Origin: Pegoplata infirma
Lineage: Eukaryota; Arthropoda; Insecta; Diptera; Anthomyiidae
NCBI GenBank assembly: GCA_963921195.1
Contig: OY992540.1
Location: 8,049,266-8,113,265, forward strand
Direction of reading: 5' to 3'
DNA length: 64,000 nt
Part shown: positions 54,146 through 64,000 of the stretch, in pieces
Position numbering within the stretch: the first letter of the stretch is position 1
Layout of the letters: each line of letters starts with the position of its first letter
Program-made: the position numbers and the translations under genes
Notes under the pieces: model-generated
Database searches by the model: none
What the model was told of the DNA's origin: nothing
Seen by the model: the letters and a program-made list of their open reading frames with translations, nothing else

Positions 54146-56356
54146 TTTAGAGAATCATCGTTGGTCAATCAAACATCAAACCAGACATAATATTTGATAT
54201 ATTTCACAAGTTATTTGAGAAATACTATTATGAAGGTCCGAAATCTGTTTTCCAACAAAAATAACTCTTTTAAAGCAAAAATTGTATATACTAAATCACC
54301 GTCGGTAATTATTAATATCGTCCATTCCACGAGACATTTGGTAATTTTAGGCATTTTTTGACCGAGGGTCTTCCGATTTTTGTTATTTTTTTTCATACAG
54401 ATACTCTATGGAGCCAATTTCAAATTTCATCCATCAGATCGAAAATATTTGAAAAACTCGCTATTTTATTCACGATTTTCGTTTTAAAAAAAGTCAAAAA
54501 AATGCTAAATCTGTGTAACTTTGAGCAGCTGTATTTTCTAATCTACATATCGCATTTTAACAATCCATAGCGCATACGAATGGTATATAAGTCTATTTTG
54601 ATATCTTATAAAACAAAAAAATATCGGTGGTTTAAAAGTGCATTTTATATGCAAATGCAGTTTTGAAGTGCATTTTGCGAAACTTTTACCCCATTTAATT
54701 TTTTTTTTAATTAGCATATTTGGAAAATTTAGGATTTTTAGTACAAAAAAATGTTTTCATTACAATGGACCGAGCATGTATGATATTTTTAATATTTTTT
54801 TTTTTTAAAATACTTCCTTAAGTTTCCCTTATAAAAATTTTTATTTTTTAAATTATACCAAAATCATGTAAAAAGACATGTTTTTAAACCGTTATATTGT
54901 CAAAAGTACTAATCGTATGTCATTGTCTTTATGCACATAAGAAAGGTATTTTTGTCTATTTTTTGCATCTAATGACCGCAAATATGTTGGTGTTTCAAAA
55001 ATGCATTTTAAATGCAAATGCAATTTTGAAGTGCATTTTTCAAAACTTTTACCCCTTTGAAATTTTTTTTAGTTATCATATTCGAAAAGCTTATAATTTT
55101 TACTACAAAATAATGTCCTCCTAATAATGGACCCACTGTGTGTGATATTTTTTAGAATTTGTTAAAAAATCATGCTATTACAGATTTTTTGGTTTTATTT
55201 AAAATATTAAAAATTTTTTAAGGAAATTTAAAAAAAAAAAAATTAAAAATAGCACACACAGTGGGTCCATTTTTAGCAGGACATTATTTTGTAGTAAAAA
55301 TTCTAAGCTTTTCGAATATGATAACTAAAAAAAAATTCAAAGGGGTAAAAGTTTTGAAAAATGCACTTCAAAATTGCATTTGCATTTAAAATGCATTTTT
55401 GAAACACCAACATTTTTGTGGTCATTAAATACAAAAAATAGACAAAAATACCTTTCTAATGTGCATAAAAACAATGAGATACGGTTAGTACTTTTTAAAA
55501 TATAACGGTTTAAGAACATATCTTTTTACATGATTTTGGTATAATTTAAAAAATAAAAATTTTTATAAGGGAAACTTAAGGAAGTACTTTTTTAAAAAAA
55601 ATATTAAAAATATCATACATGCTCGGTCCATTGTAATGAAAACATTTTTTTGTAGCAAAAATCTTAAATTTTTCATTTATGCAAATTAAAAAAAAATAAA
55701 AAGGGGTAAAAGTTTCGCAAAATGCACTTCAAAACTGCATTTGCATATAAAATGCACTTTTAAAACAGCAATATTTTTTCAGTCTATAAGATATCAAAAT
55801 AGACTTACATACCATTCGTATGCGCTATGGATTGTTAAAATGCGATATGTAGATTAGAAAATACAGCGGCTCAAAGTTACACAGATTTTGCATTTTTTTA
55901 ACTTTTTTTAAAACGAAAATCGTGAATAAAACAGCGAGTTTTTTAAATATTTTCGATCTGATGGATGAAATTTGAAATTGGCTCCATAGAACATCTGTAT
56001 GAAAAATATAACAAAAATCGGAAGACCCTCGGTCAGATTTTTTAAAATGACTCATGGAATGGACGATATATGTGTTGCTGTTATTTTACAATAACAACAG
56101 TACCTAACCAAACAATAGTGTTGGTAGGATAAGTCGTACTAAACTTTGTGTTAAATGTTGTTTTTTTTTATATTTTTTATATTTTATTTTTAATACCAAA
56201 AGGTGATTTAGTATATACAATTTTTGCTTTAAAAGAGTTATTTTTGTTGGAAAACAGATTTCGGACCTTCATAATAGTATTTCTCAAATAACTTGTGAAA
56301 TATATCAAATATTATGTCTGGTTTGATGTTTGATTGACCAACGATGATTCTCTAAA

Positions 56357-56403
56357 GTCTGCTGATGATTCCTTTAGTGGGGATGAAACTGATCAGTACA
56401 GAT
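56357..56403 (+). ncRNA. Hammerhead ribozyme motif HHR6 (type I)
   Basis: The mirror copy of HHR5 in the right arm: GTCTG 56357-56361, CTGATGA 56362-56368, GAAA 56385-56388, stem III ACTGA/TCAGT 56388-56397, GTA with cleavage after 56398, and CAGAT 56399-56403. All core bases are preserved in both arms. Confidence 0.8.
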
Positions 56404-56521
56404 ATACTATGAGATGAGTAACTTTTTTAAAGCAATAAATTAAAAATACTCTATTATGACAATATCATATATAGAAATATTTTTGGGCCTCGAACTAGAA
56501 TAAAACTCTAATCGAATATAT

Positions 56522-57140
56522 AATTTTTTGTAATTTTAAAATTTTTTGTAATTTTACAAATTTTTTACTAGGAATTCTCGTAAAATAGGAGGAAGCAAAA
56601 AATCTAGTAAAGTCACGAAACCTCATTGTAAGTTTTATTCCGCCAAAAAAGTTGTTAATTTACAATTATATTGGCAAAAAGCTTGTAAAATGTTTATAAT
56701 TTTACAAGGTTTTTAGCAACAAAACTGTTATTTTTACTAGGAACTCTCGTAAAATTTTGAGTTCACTCAAAAAAAAAAATCTAGTGAAATAATTTTACTA
56801 GATTTTGTGCTACCTTCTATTTTGCGAGAATTTCTAGTAAAAAATACGAGCTTTTTTGTAATTTTAAATAATTTTTACCAACAAAATTGTTAATTTACAA
56901 CTTTTTTGATGTGATAATACTAACAAGGAATTCTCGTGACTTAACTAGATTTTTTGTTTGTAAAATAACCTTAGAAATTTGGACATTTACGAAAAAATTT
57001 TAAAATTACAAAGAAAAATTTAAATTTTGATCGAAAGTTTTTTTGTTAAAGAACAAGGAAAATTGTCAAATATTGGCAAAATGGAATTACGGGACTTTTT
57101 TTCGTAATTTTACAAGGTTTTTATTTAATGTACAAAAACA
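56522..57140. repeat. Repeat O, copy 2 (palindromic word patchwork)
   Basis: TTTTTGTAATTTTACAAA, ATTCTCGTAAAATAGGAGG, GTTGTTAATTTACAA and TTACTAGGAACTCTCG words in both orientations, with a CACTCAAAAAAAAAAA end at 56765. Continues the sequence type interrupted at 50440. Confidence 0.6.
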
Positions 57141-57855
57141 TAAGCCTGTAAAAAATTGTGTTTTTTTTAGAGGTTGGGGAAATTCTTTTCTGTTGTGGAA
57201 TGTCTCATAAATTAATGTATTTATTTTTTTATATAATTTATACCAGTACATACATAACTATTTACAATAAAGCTATCATGCTGTTTGTATGTAATTACTT
57301 TTTGACATATAAAACTTTTTTACTTGTACATCGATTTAAAATCAATTCATTTCCATATTTCATAAATTTCCAAATCCTTTATATATTTTTTTTTTGTAGT
57401 TATTTAAATTTTAGAATCATTTACATTTTCTTTTTAAACCATTAAAAGCTAAAAGTTTTGTTTGGAAATAATAGCAGTACATTATATGCATAAACTGTGT
57501 TTGATTTTCAATTTATTTTCAGCACAAGAATTTTTCAAAAGTCACGTTCACATAGAAATAAATCATTTTTGTTTTTCCTTTTTTTTTTTGTGTACTAAAA
57601 ATCAAAGAAGTATTTTATTTTTTAACATTCAATCTTTGGTTTGATTTAAATGGCTCTTTTCAGATTTCTCTATATGTAAATATAAATAACTGGTATTTTT
57701 AGAATTTCTTTTGTTATCCACATGATATGGATGATAAATCAAAAGTTTTTCATATGAATGCATAAAAAAAAAGTCAAGGATGGGTACCTTTTAATACCAA
57801 TACTCTTAAACAACAATTCAAATTGAAAACCCAAAGTGATTTAAAACTAATACAC
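57141..57855. other. AT-rich stretch, nothing recognised
   Basis: No gene. GATGGGTACCTTTTAATACC and the following ATTCAAATTGAAAACC (57779-57826) match the flank of the minisatellite at 62912. The frames 57158-57445 and 57462-57644 are F/I/Y-rich with no domain. Confidence 0.45.
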
Positions 57856-58240
57856 ACAAAAAAAACCTTGTCAAATTACTAGAAAAAATCTCGTAATCCA
57901 ATTTTACCAATATTTGACAATTTATCTTGTTTTTTAACAACAATTTTTTTTTATCGAAATTTTAAATTTTTTTTGTAATTTTACAATTTTTTTTTGTAAT
58001 TTTACAAATTTCTAAGTTTTTTTTACAAAAAAAATCTAGAAAATTCACGAGAATGCCTTGTAAGTTTTATTGTGCCTAAAAAAAGTTGTAAATTTACAAT
58101 TTTACCAAAAAGCTCGTATTTTTTACTAGAAATTCTAGTAAAATAGGAGATTGCAAAAAGTCTGCTAAAGTTACGAAACCAACTTGTAAGTTTTATCGCG
58201 TCAAAAAAATTTTAATTTACAATTTTATTGGTATAAAGCT
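57856..58240. repeat. Repeat O, copy 3
   Basis: CCTTGTCAAATTACTAGAAA at 57866, then the same GTAATTTTACAA, CTAGTAAAATAGGAG and AGTTTTATCGCGTC words as the other copies, ending near CAATTTTATTGG. Confidence 0.6.
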
Positions 58241-58269
58241 ATTCAACCCATTCAATAATTTTTTTTATA

Positions 58270-58735
58270 GAAAATTAATTTGTGGCAATCTATTAGATAA
58301 CTTTAAATCAGCTCAAAAATCTTACCAATTTAAGATATCGTTAACCCACATTGGCCCGGGGTCAAAAATGACCCTGTCAAAAACTTTTAGGCATAATGCT
58401 TGAATTTGTTGTTATCAACAAATTGTATATTTTTTACTAAATGGGTAATTTTTGACCCTCTGCCAAGAAGGGTTAACGGTTTTTTTAAAGGTAATATATT
58501 AATCCGAAATAATAGTTGGGTTATACTTTTATAGCACAGTTTTATACTTTTTATAGCACAAAATATAAGCTCTAAACTTCAAATTTTCTGCGGGGGTCAT
58601 TTTTGAACCCCAGCCAATGTGGGTTAAAAACGTGTTAGATCGGTAAGATTTCATGACAGACTTAAAGTTATTTAATAGAATGCCACGACACCAAAAAATT
58701 GTTATTTTGCCCAAAAAATTAATTTATAAGATTTT
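58270..58735. repeat. Foldback interrupted at its centre by a piggyBac-like MITE
   Basis: TTAGATAACTTTAAATCAG and AATCTTACCAATTTAA on the left are mirrored on the right by TTAGATCGGTAAGATTT and CTTAAAGTTATTTAATA. The MITE at 58345-58623 lies between the arms. Confidence 0.65.
58345..58623. mobile_element. piggyBac-like MITE (TTAA target)
   Basis: CCCACATTGGCCCGGGGTC (left) and, inverted, CCCACATTGGCTGGGGTTC (right), with pairing through AAAAATGACCC, flanked by TTAA (58341-58344, 58624-58627). TTAA duplication and CCC-starting ends are the piggyBac signature. A third terminus-like sequence ends at 58472 next to another TTAA (58473-58476), so a 128-bp sub-element is embedded. The frame 58529-58714 is spurious. 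Confidence 0.83.
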
Positions 58736-58749
58736 ATTAATCCAAATTA

Positions 58750-59944
58750 CACTGTGCAACAAGAAACATGAGCCTCACTGATATTTTTATATTTTTATCA
58801 AAGGCGTTTGGAAAACGTAAAAATACAATAATAACAACACATCTGACCTTCAAAATATGATGTCTTCAGTGAAATTTTATTAACCCTCTAATTAACACAA
58901 AATGCTTAATTTCGGTTGCTGGTTGACACATGTGAATAGAATTGATCACCGAATGGTATTTAAACAAGTACAAACATATTTAAAAAAAAAAAAAAATTTC
59001 GTTAGTTTTTTTTTACCAAAATTTTTTTTTGCGGATTTTTTTTTTAATTTTTTTTTTTTTGCAAATACAAAGTCAAATTTATTTTTTTTACTTGTTTTTT
59101 TATATTTCGGGCCGAAAAAAATTTAATACTTTAAAATTTTTAAGCATTTTCTATATGCTGGACGAACTTTCTGTCTTAGAAGTGCCCTAGTAAAATTTGA
59201 TGCAGAAAATATTTGTAAAATATTTTAACCCTCTAACTGCCTTTTTTTATATACTTTTTTGTAATTCTTTTTAAAAATTACCCTTTAAAGAGGGTTAATT
59301 TGGTCAGTGAAAAGAATCATCATAAAATTTCTTAAAACAAATCAAAACATAATTTTTAGCTCAAAAATATATTTTCACTGTTTTTTGCCGATATTTTTTA
59401 ACACTGCTTTGGTACAAAAAATAACAAACATTGGTTATTTATACTTGACCCCTTTTAAGCACTTTGCGCATGTCGCACAAACTTTGAATATTTGACAACC
59501 CCTAGTGAAATTTCATCAGAAAAATATTTGTAGAACATTTTAACCCTCTATATGGACGTTTTATTAGACTTCTGAGTTTAGGTTTTGAAAAAGGACTAAA
59601 ATGACCCCTTAAGATAGCATTTAGAGGGTTAAAATGTTCTAAGAAAAGAACCGCCATAAAATTTCACTGAAGACATCAAATCATATTTTGAAGCTGAGAT
59701 GTGTTTTTATTATAGACATCAAATCATACTTATTTTGAAGCTGAGATGTGTTTTTATTATAGGTATTTTTGGCGTTTTCCAAACGCCTTTGGCAAAAAAA
59801 TTAAAACTTCAGTGGGCTATAAAACAGAAATCCGAACTGACTTTCCAAAACCCTTTCGTGATTTTGACCACTTGATGGTCTACTTTCATATGGCGTTGAA
59901 GGTATTGAGGCTCAATGCGATGACCCAAAATTTGTTGCACAGTG
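58750..59944. mobile_element. Harbinger-like element (TTA target, 1.2 kb)
   Basis: CACTGTGCAACAAGAAACAT (left) and, inverted, CACTGTGCAACAAATTTTGG (right) flanked by TTA (58747-58749, 59945-59947). GAGCCTCA occurs subterminally in both arms, and GATGTCTTCAGTGAAATTTT on the left matches the right arm inverted (59644-59663). It contains a ~46-bp tandem duplication (GACATCAAATCATA, 59670-59760) and CCCTCTAA words. No transposase frame. Confidence 0.78.
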
Positions 59945-59947
59945 TTA

Positions 59948-60469
59948 TTGATAAAACCAATATTTCTTGAAATCCGCTAATTTCCTCCCGCGATTCCCGA
60001 AAAGTGGTCCGACGGATATCCGCCATATTTCACATTTTTCTTCTCCAAGGTGTTCTTAATGAATTCAGAAAGAAAAAATTATATATTTTAATTTTTTTTT
60101 AATAAAATTTTCTAATTTTGAAAAAGGTGCTTTGAGAACGCCCCCACAATCATGCCATTTTTTTGGTATCAAGTTTTAACAGGTTAATGTTATCGTAAAA
60201 TCTTTAAATTTCATATTTAAATATTTACGATAAAATATTATACAAAAATATTTTTTTAATTATTTTAATAAAAAAACTTACTTTTTTTTAAAAAAAAGTC
60301 TTTTTTGCAAAAAAACTATTTTAAGGCTCAAAGTGGAGACAGTAGATAAGCTCCGATCGGAGTGATATTTTGCATGTGAGTTACCCTTAGGGGACCGACA
60401 CTTTTGGCGGATATCAGAATTTGATCAGAGAGAAAAGCCCAAAAACGAGCCACCCTTTTGCGTAATCAA
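59948..60469. other. Stretch with GGATATCCGCCA palindrome words
   Basis: No gene. GACGGATATCCGCCA (60010) and TGGCGGATATCAG (60405) are partial inverse copies, so a decayed foldback is possible. Confidence 0.4.
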
Positions 60470-60930
60470 TTTTCAAAGTTTGTTAGAGAGCTAAATACCC
60501 AGAAAAATTTTTTGGAACAGATTCCTATTCCAATACTTAGATTCTTGAAAATATTCTAAGGTAAACACAATAAAATTTTCTGTGTAAAATTATTTTTCAA
60601 AAAACTACTTGCTCTAAAAATCGATTGCTTTAGGGACAATTTCAAACAAAAATCATTGATTCTGGAATGTTAAGTAGAATCGGTTGCAGGGTAATATGAT
60701 GCGTTCTGGAACCGATTATTTGGAAAAAAAAGTTTGCTGGGTATTTTATTTTTTTCAAAATTGCAAAAAAATAAAAATTTTTCTTTGTCACTAACTTTGA
60801 AAATTTATTGCTCGATAACACGAAAAACACCTACCTGAAATCTTAACAGTATAAAAGTGACATTCTAAACTTTTATAAAAGTTTTTGGTTTTTAAAATCC
60901 ATGGTGCCCTTTTCAGGCAAAAAGGACATT
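60470..60930. repeat. Repeat W, copy 2, split by MITE Y
   Basis: CAAAGTTTGTTAGAGAGC (60475), then after the insertion GATAACACGAAAAACACCT and AATCCATGGTGCCC. Compare 26515-26700. Confidence 0.6.
60498..60741. mobile_element. MITE Y (TA target, CCCAG ends)
   Basis: CCCAGAAAAATTTTTTGGAA (left) and, inverted, CCCAGCAAACTTTTTTTTCC (right), TA at 60496-60497 and 60742-60743. GATTCCTATTCCAATACTTAG on the left is partly mirrored by the right arm. It interrupts repeat W at the point where copy 1 reads CCAAATATTAGAG. Confidence 0.68.
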
Positions 60931-61708
60931 CCTATTTTGTTGTCCAAAATGTTTGTTTGAATTTTTTTAAATTTTTTTTTTTTGTTTATAAATTTAAAAT
61001 ACCCATAATTTTATCAACAATATTGTCACAGATAGTTTTTTTCGTACAACTTATGGTTTCCGAGTAAAAAATAAAACAAAAAAATAAAACAAACTGGGCT
61101 CACCAACAAACTTTGAAAATTGATTGCTCAACAATACGAAAAAACACCTCTAGACTTTAACATAAAATTTTTCTTTTGGAAATCCATGGTGTCCTTGCCA
61201 TACAAAAGGTTATATAAACGACTTCAATAACAATTTATAATCAATACCAATTGAAGTGCAATATTGATACAAATACCAAAATAATTCATAACCAACGCCA
61301 AATCAATAACAAGTGAAAACCCATACTACATAATATAACTTTTTAAAACCAATAGCTATACCAATACTTATATCGTTTCGGTATCCATTCTTGCAAAAAA
61401 TAAAACGATTTTTAAGCTTTAAGGGATGTGTAAAATATAATTAAAGTCTATTAAAGTTAGTTTTTTTTTATAAAGCAAACATTTTTAGAAAAAAATATGG
61501 TAATAGCCATTTCCATTTAAAAAAATAAACTTTGAATGATAATTGCTTTTTTTTAAATGAAAAACATTTTACTGCATAGGGCCGTATGCAGGGGGCCCTG
61601 TTTAGAATTTTGCTATAGAAAAAATATTTTCAAATCCGATAACTTTTAAATGAAAAAATTTAAAAATGTTTTTAGCAAAAAATTGTTGTACCCGAGTAAA
61701 TAAGATTA
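60931..61708. other. AT-rich stretch with repeat W fragment and an AATACCAATT array
   Basis: No gene. 61108-61210 is a third repeat W fragment (CAACAAACTTTGAAAATTGA, ATCCATGGTGTCCTTGCCA). From about 61228 to 61370 the words AATACCAATT and ACCAAT recur irregularly, a decayed relative of the 62918 array. Confidence 0.5.
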
Positions 61709-62121
61709 TATGTGGGGCATGCCAAATCGGAAACTTTCAATTTTTTTTATAGATTTTTTCCGTTTTAAAGATATATAATTTTTAAATATTTGGAGCTTGT
61801 TCCTTTACTTCTTTTACTCATAACTTCTTTAAAAACGGTCCAAATTAAAAAAAAAATTGAATTTTTCATAATTTTTATTTAAAAGTACATTAAAAAAAAT
61901 ATTTGGAATTTGGACCATTTTTGAAGAAATTATTAATAAAAGAAGTTCAAACAAAGAAACAAGCTCAGTATCTTTTAAAATTCGATATCTTTCCAATCAG
62001 TCATCAAAAAAATCTGAAAATTTACCAAGACGGAGTTTTCGAGGAGTACTTAAAACTTAAAAAAAATTGCGAAAATCTAAAAAATCAAAATTGTCCGATT
62101 TGGCATGGAATGACCCATATA
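61709..62121. mobile_element. Foldback B, compact copy (413 bp)
   Basis: ATATGTGGGGCATGCCAAAT and, inverted, ATATGGGTCATTCCATGCCA are B-type ends. The two arms pair through CATAACTTCTTTAAAAACGG / TTTTGAAGAAATTATTAAT with a short centre near 61880. It lacks the central blocks of copy 1, so it may be the minimal mobile form. The frame 61903-62142 is the right arm. Confidence 0.75.
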
Positions 62122-62576
62122 TTTACATTAAATTTTAATTAATGCGAACAGGCAAAAAAAAATTGGCCCTGACGAATGTTATAAGTGTATGCAATGCAAA
62201 AAGGATAACATGGAAATTTTTTTTGAAAACAAAATTTTCCGCTGGAAAAAATTTTGGAGAAAAAAAGTCTGCGAAATTTAGTTGTCGATTTGCGGGAGAC
62301 CTTGGAGTTTAAATGAAATGCTGTCTCAAGCTTTATGAAATGGCTAATAAAAAGAAATTTTAAGATCATTTTAAAAAATTTCTTGAACGTAGAAAAACCG
62401 CCATATTTAGCAAATTTCATATAGCGATATCTCGAAAGCCGATCGTCCGATATTTTTTTTTTTTTATATTCGTGTTAGTGTTCAGGCTTAAAGGGACAAT
62501 TTATTAAACGTATGATTTCCGACATTCTAAGAAATATGCCTAAAAATGTCTAAAATCATTCGACTCACAATCAGTA
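62122..62576. other. AT-rich stretch, nothing recognised
   Basis: The 93-codon frame 62139-62420 (-) shows no domain. No repeat was identified. Confidence 0.45.
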
Positions 62577-62907
62577 ATATGAGGCATTCAACACCAAATG
62601 TCCCGCTACAGAAAAACATGTGTCCCGTAAATTTCTGAATAGGTTGTTTGGATAGCCCTATATGGAACTAAGAAAATTGCGTTTTTGGTTTTTCTAATTT
62701 TCAAAAACTGGGCTAAGAAGGCGTGGTCAAATTTTCAGAACCCGTTCTGAAATTTTCCATTTTTTAAAAATGTCAATTTATTAAAAAACATGCCACGTTT
62801 TTTTTCTTTATTAATTTTTTTTTTAAGTTTAGATGTTTGTCCATCCACACAAAAAAATTCAGAAACACGTTCATCGTTTTTTTTTTTCGAGAAAATCGCA
62901 TTTGAAC
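62577..62907 (+). repeat. Foldback C, left arm only (copy 3)
   Basis: Starts ATATGAGGCATTCAACACC and follows the left arm of C through TAGGTTGTTTGGATAGCCC and CAGAACCCGTTCTGAAATT to GAGAAAATCGCATTTGAACC, where it stops at the minisatellite. Confidence 0.72.
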
Positions 62908-63125
62908 CAATGATGGGTACCAATACCTTTTCGATACCAATACCCGTTAATACCAATTCAAATTGAAAACCAATACCAATTAAAAACCAATACCTTTATT
63001 TGTGCGATACCAATACCGATAAAAAACCAATACCGATTCCCCACTACCAATACCAATTAAAAACCAATACTTTTATTCTTCAAAACCAATACCAATAAAA
63101 AACCAATACCAATTCATTTTTTTCT
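62908..63125. repeat. AATACCAATTAAAAACC minisatellite
   Basis: Irregular units of ~17-20 bp such as CCAATACCAATTAAAAACC, starting after GATGGGTACCAATACC. The same leader is found without expansion at 57779, so the array probably grew within a dispersed repeat. Confidence 0.78.
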
Positions 63126-64000
63126 ACTTTCGTATCGGTTTTGTTTCGGTTTTTTGTATTCTTATTTTCGTTTGTTTTAATTGTGACGTCAAACATTTTC
63201 TTTCCATCACATTATTAGGTTTTACCTGACTAACGAATTGCAAAAGATGTTACATCGATCAGTAATCGTTTGCATGCAATGTCACATAACAAAAAGGAGT
63301 TAGCTACTTGAATTTTAAAAGCCATAAAAACATAAAAGAAATATTTTTTGTCACGGTTTTTATGACCCCTAATAAAATTAGATCTTAAAAAATTTAGACC
63401 TTTTCTGTGATGAAATTTTTTCTTTTGCAAACATTGTTAATATTTGAATGTCACTGCACTCAAATATTAACAACATTGAATGTCACTGCACTCTTCTTTG
63501 CGTTGTAAAAAAAAAAATACTAATGTTCTTTTTTGGAAATTCCAAAATTTTAATCAAGCAGACGTTACAAAATTTTATGTCACAACACCAGAAACCAGAA
63601 AAAAAAATTTATTGTTTTTTTAGAGGCACAGTCATATTATATTAGAATTTAAGAACGCATAATGTGTAGTTTACACTTGCTATTTTTGTGAGTTTAAGGG
63701 CTACGTGTTTAAAAAATTCTTTTTTCTGTATCCATTACGTTTTTATTCTGTTACTGGTGTTTTGTTAAACAACTTGCTTACGGTCGTAAGAGTGAACCAA
63801 TATAAGAAAAAAATTGACCCGTGTAATCACAATTGCCAAAAGATCTAAAATCGAAAAAGGGGCCCTCTGCATGATAACCCATTTCGATCACCTTTTTCAA
63901 AAAAATATTTATGTATGAAAAGGATGAAGTTCAGGTATATTTTGTTACAAATATTAAGTCTCATCTTTCTGCAATTAAAAAATATCTCCCCTTGACCACC
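63126..64000. other. AT-rich stretch, no gene
   Basis: Nothing supported except a small direct repeat, TTGAATGTCACTGCACTC, at 63444-63461 and 63476-63493. The frames 63230-63430 and 63448-63645 have no domain. Confidence 0.45.

Larger units (their letters stand above)
53984..56521. mobile_element. Giant foldback J (2.5 kb) bounded by motif Z, with hammerheads
   Basis: Motif Z at both ends in opposite orientation, arms ~1.1-1.2 kb, centre near 55200. Arm landmarks: CAGTTTCATCCCCACTAAAG, GGTCCGAAATCTGTTTTCCA, AAATGCATTTTAAATGCAA-like words and GGACCCACTGTGTGTG. The arms differ by blocks at 54300-54360 (left) and 56065-56200 (right, with an internal TTGTTATTGTAAAATAACAG-like hairpin on the minus strand). 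Each arm carries an outward-facing hammerhead. The frames 54358-54570, 55825-56055, 54897-55124 and 55337-55519 are mirrored arm translations. Confidence 0.85.

Noticed and set aside
59505..59520. CTGATGA on the minus strand near 59513
   Set aside because: No GAAA at the right distance and no stems; a chance match.

Overview
This window looks like gene-poor, repeat-dense, strongly AT-rich nuclear DNA of an insect, most likely a higher (calyptrate-type) fly. The reasons are a LINE pol reading frame of the insect RNase H-bearing kind with an (AAT)n tail, dispersed repeats of the GTCCGTCCGTCTGTC / CCCTATAAAGTATATATATT type that are familiar from muscoid and drosophilid genomes, and many palindromic (foldback/MITE) elements. 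The species assignment is inference. I found no host protein-coding gene, no rRNA, no convincing functional tRNA gene and no CRISPR array. The only real coding sequence is the truncated LINE pol at 7700-9592. Almost every other open frame is low-complexity or a shadow of a palindrome.

Layout. 1-7.7 kb: an inverted copy of a dispersed repeat, then two 114-bp direct repeats that each carry a hammerhead-ribozyme motif and flank a 2.5-kb Helitron-like element with ~160-bp internal tandem repeats. 7.7-9.7 kb: 5'-truncated LINE with a perfect 14-bp target duplication. 10.3-12.4 kb: a foldback-like repeat with T-rich tracts. 13.4-15.3 kb: a ~40-bp minisatellite that reverses strand midway and is split by a 349-bp palindromic MITE. 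15.7-23.3 kb: foldbacks, a tRNA-like element, an 816-bp TA-flanked element and a hAT-like MITE. 24.9-33 kb: a tRNA-derived SINE with an 11-bp target duplication, Harbinger-like MITEs, a hammerhead motif and further foldbacks. 33.6-36.4 kb: a TA element split by a hAT-like and a Harbinger-like insertion, followed directly by another hAT-like MITE. 37.9-44.9 kb: more nested repeats, a fourth hammerhead locus, and an AGGTCC minisatellite split by a TA element. 45-50.3 kb: a hAT-like MITE in a duplicated segment, and foldbacks within foldbacks. 50.5-56.5 kb: a cluster of giant palindromes, the last with hammerhead motifs in both arms. 56.5-64 kb: TTTGTAATTTTACAAA-rich repeats, a piggyBac-like MITE inside another foldback, a Harbinger-like element and AATACCAATT minisatellites.

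The most notable content is six hammerhead-ribozyme folds at four loci. Each has CTGATGA, a hairpin, GAAA, a short near-palindromic stem III, a permitted NUH cleavage triplet and a matching stem I. They resemble the ribozymes of Penelope-like elements and retrozymes. The second theme is a set of MITEs whose target duplications (8-bp, TTA/TAA, TTAA, TA) can be read directly, allowing assignment to transposase superfamilies. Several hAT-like ones carry their own short internally reiterated motif. All family assignments come from reading by eye; no database search was run.
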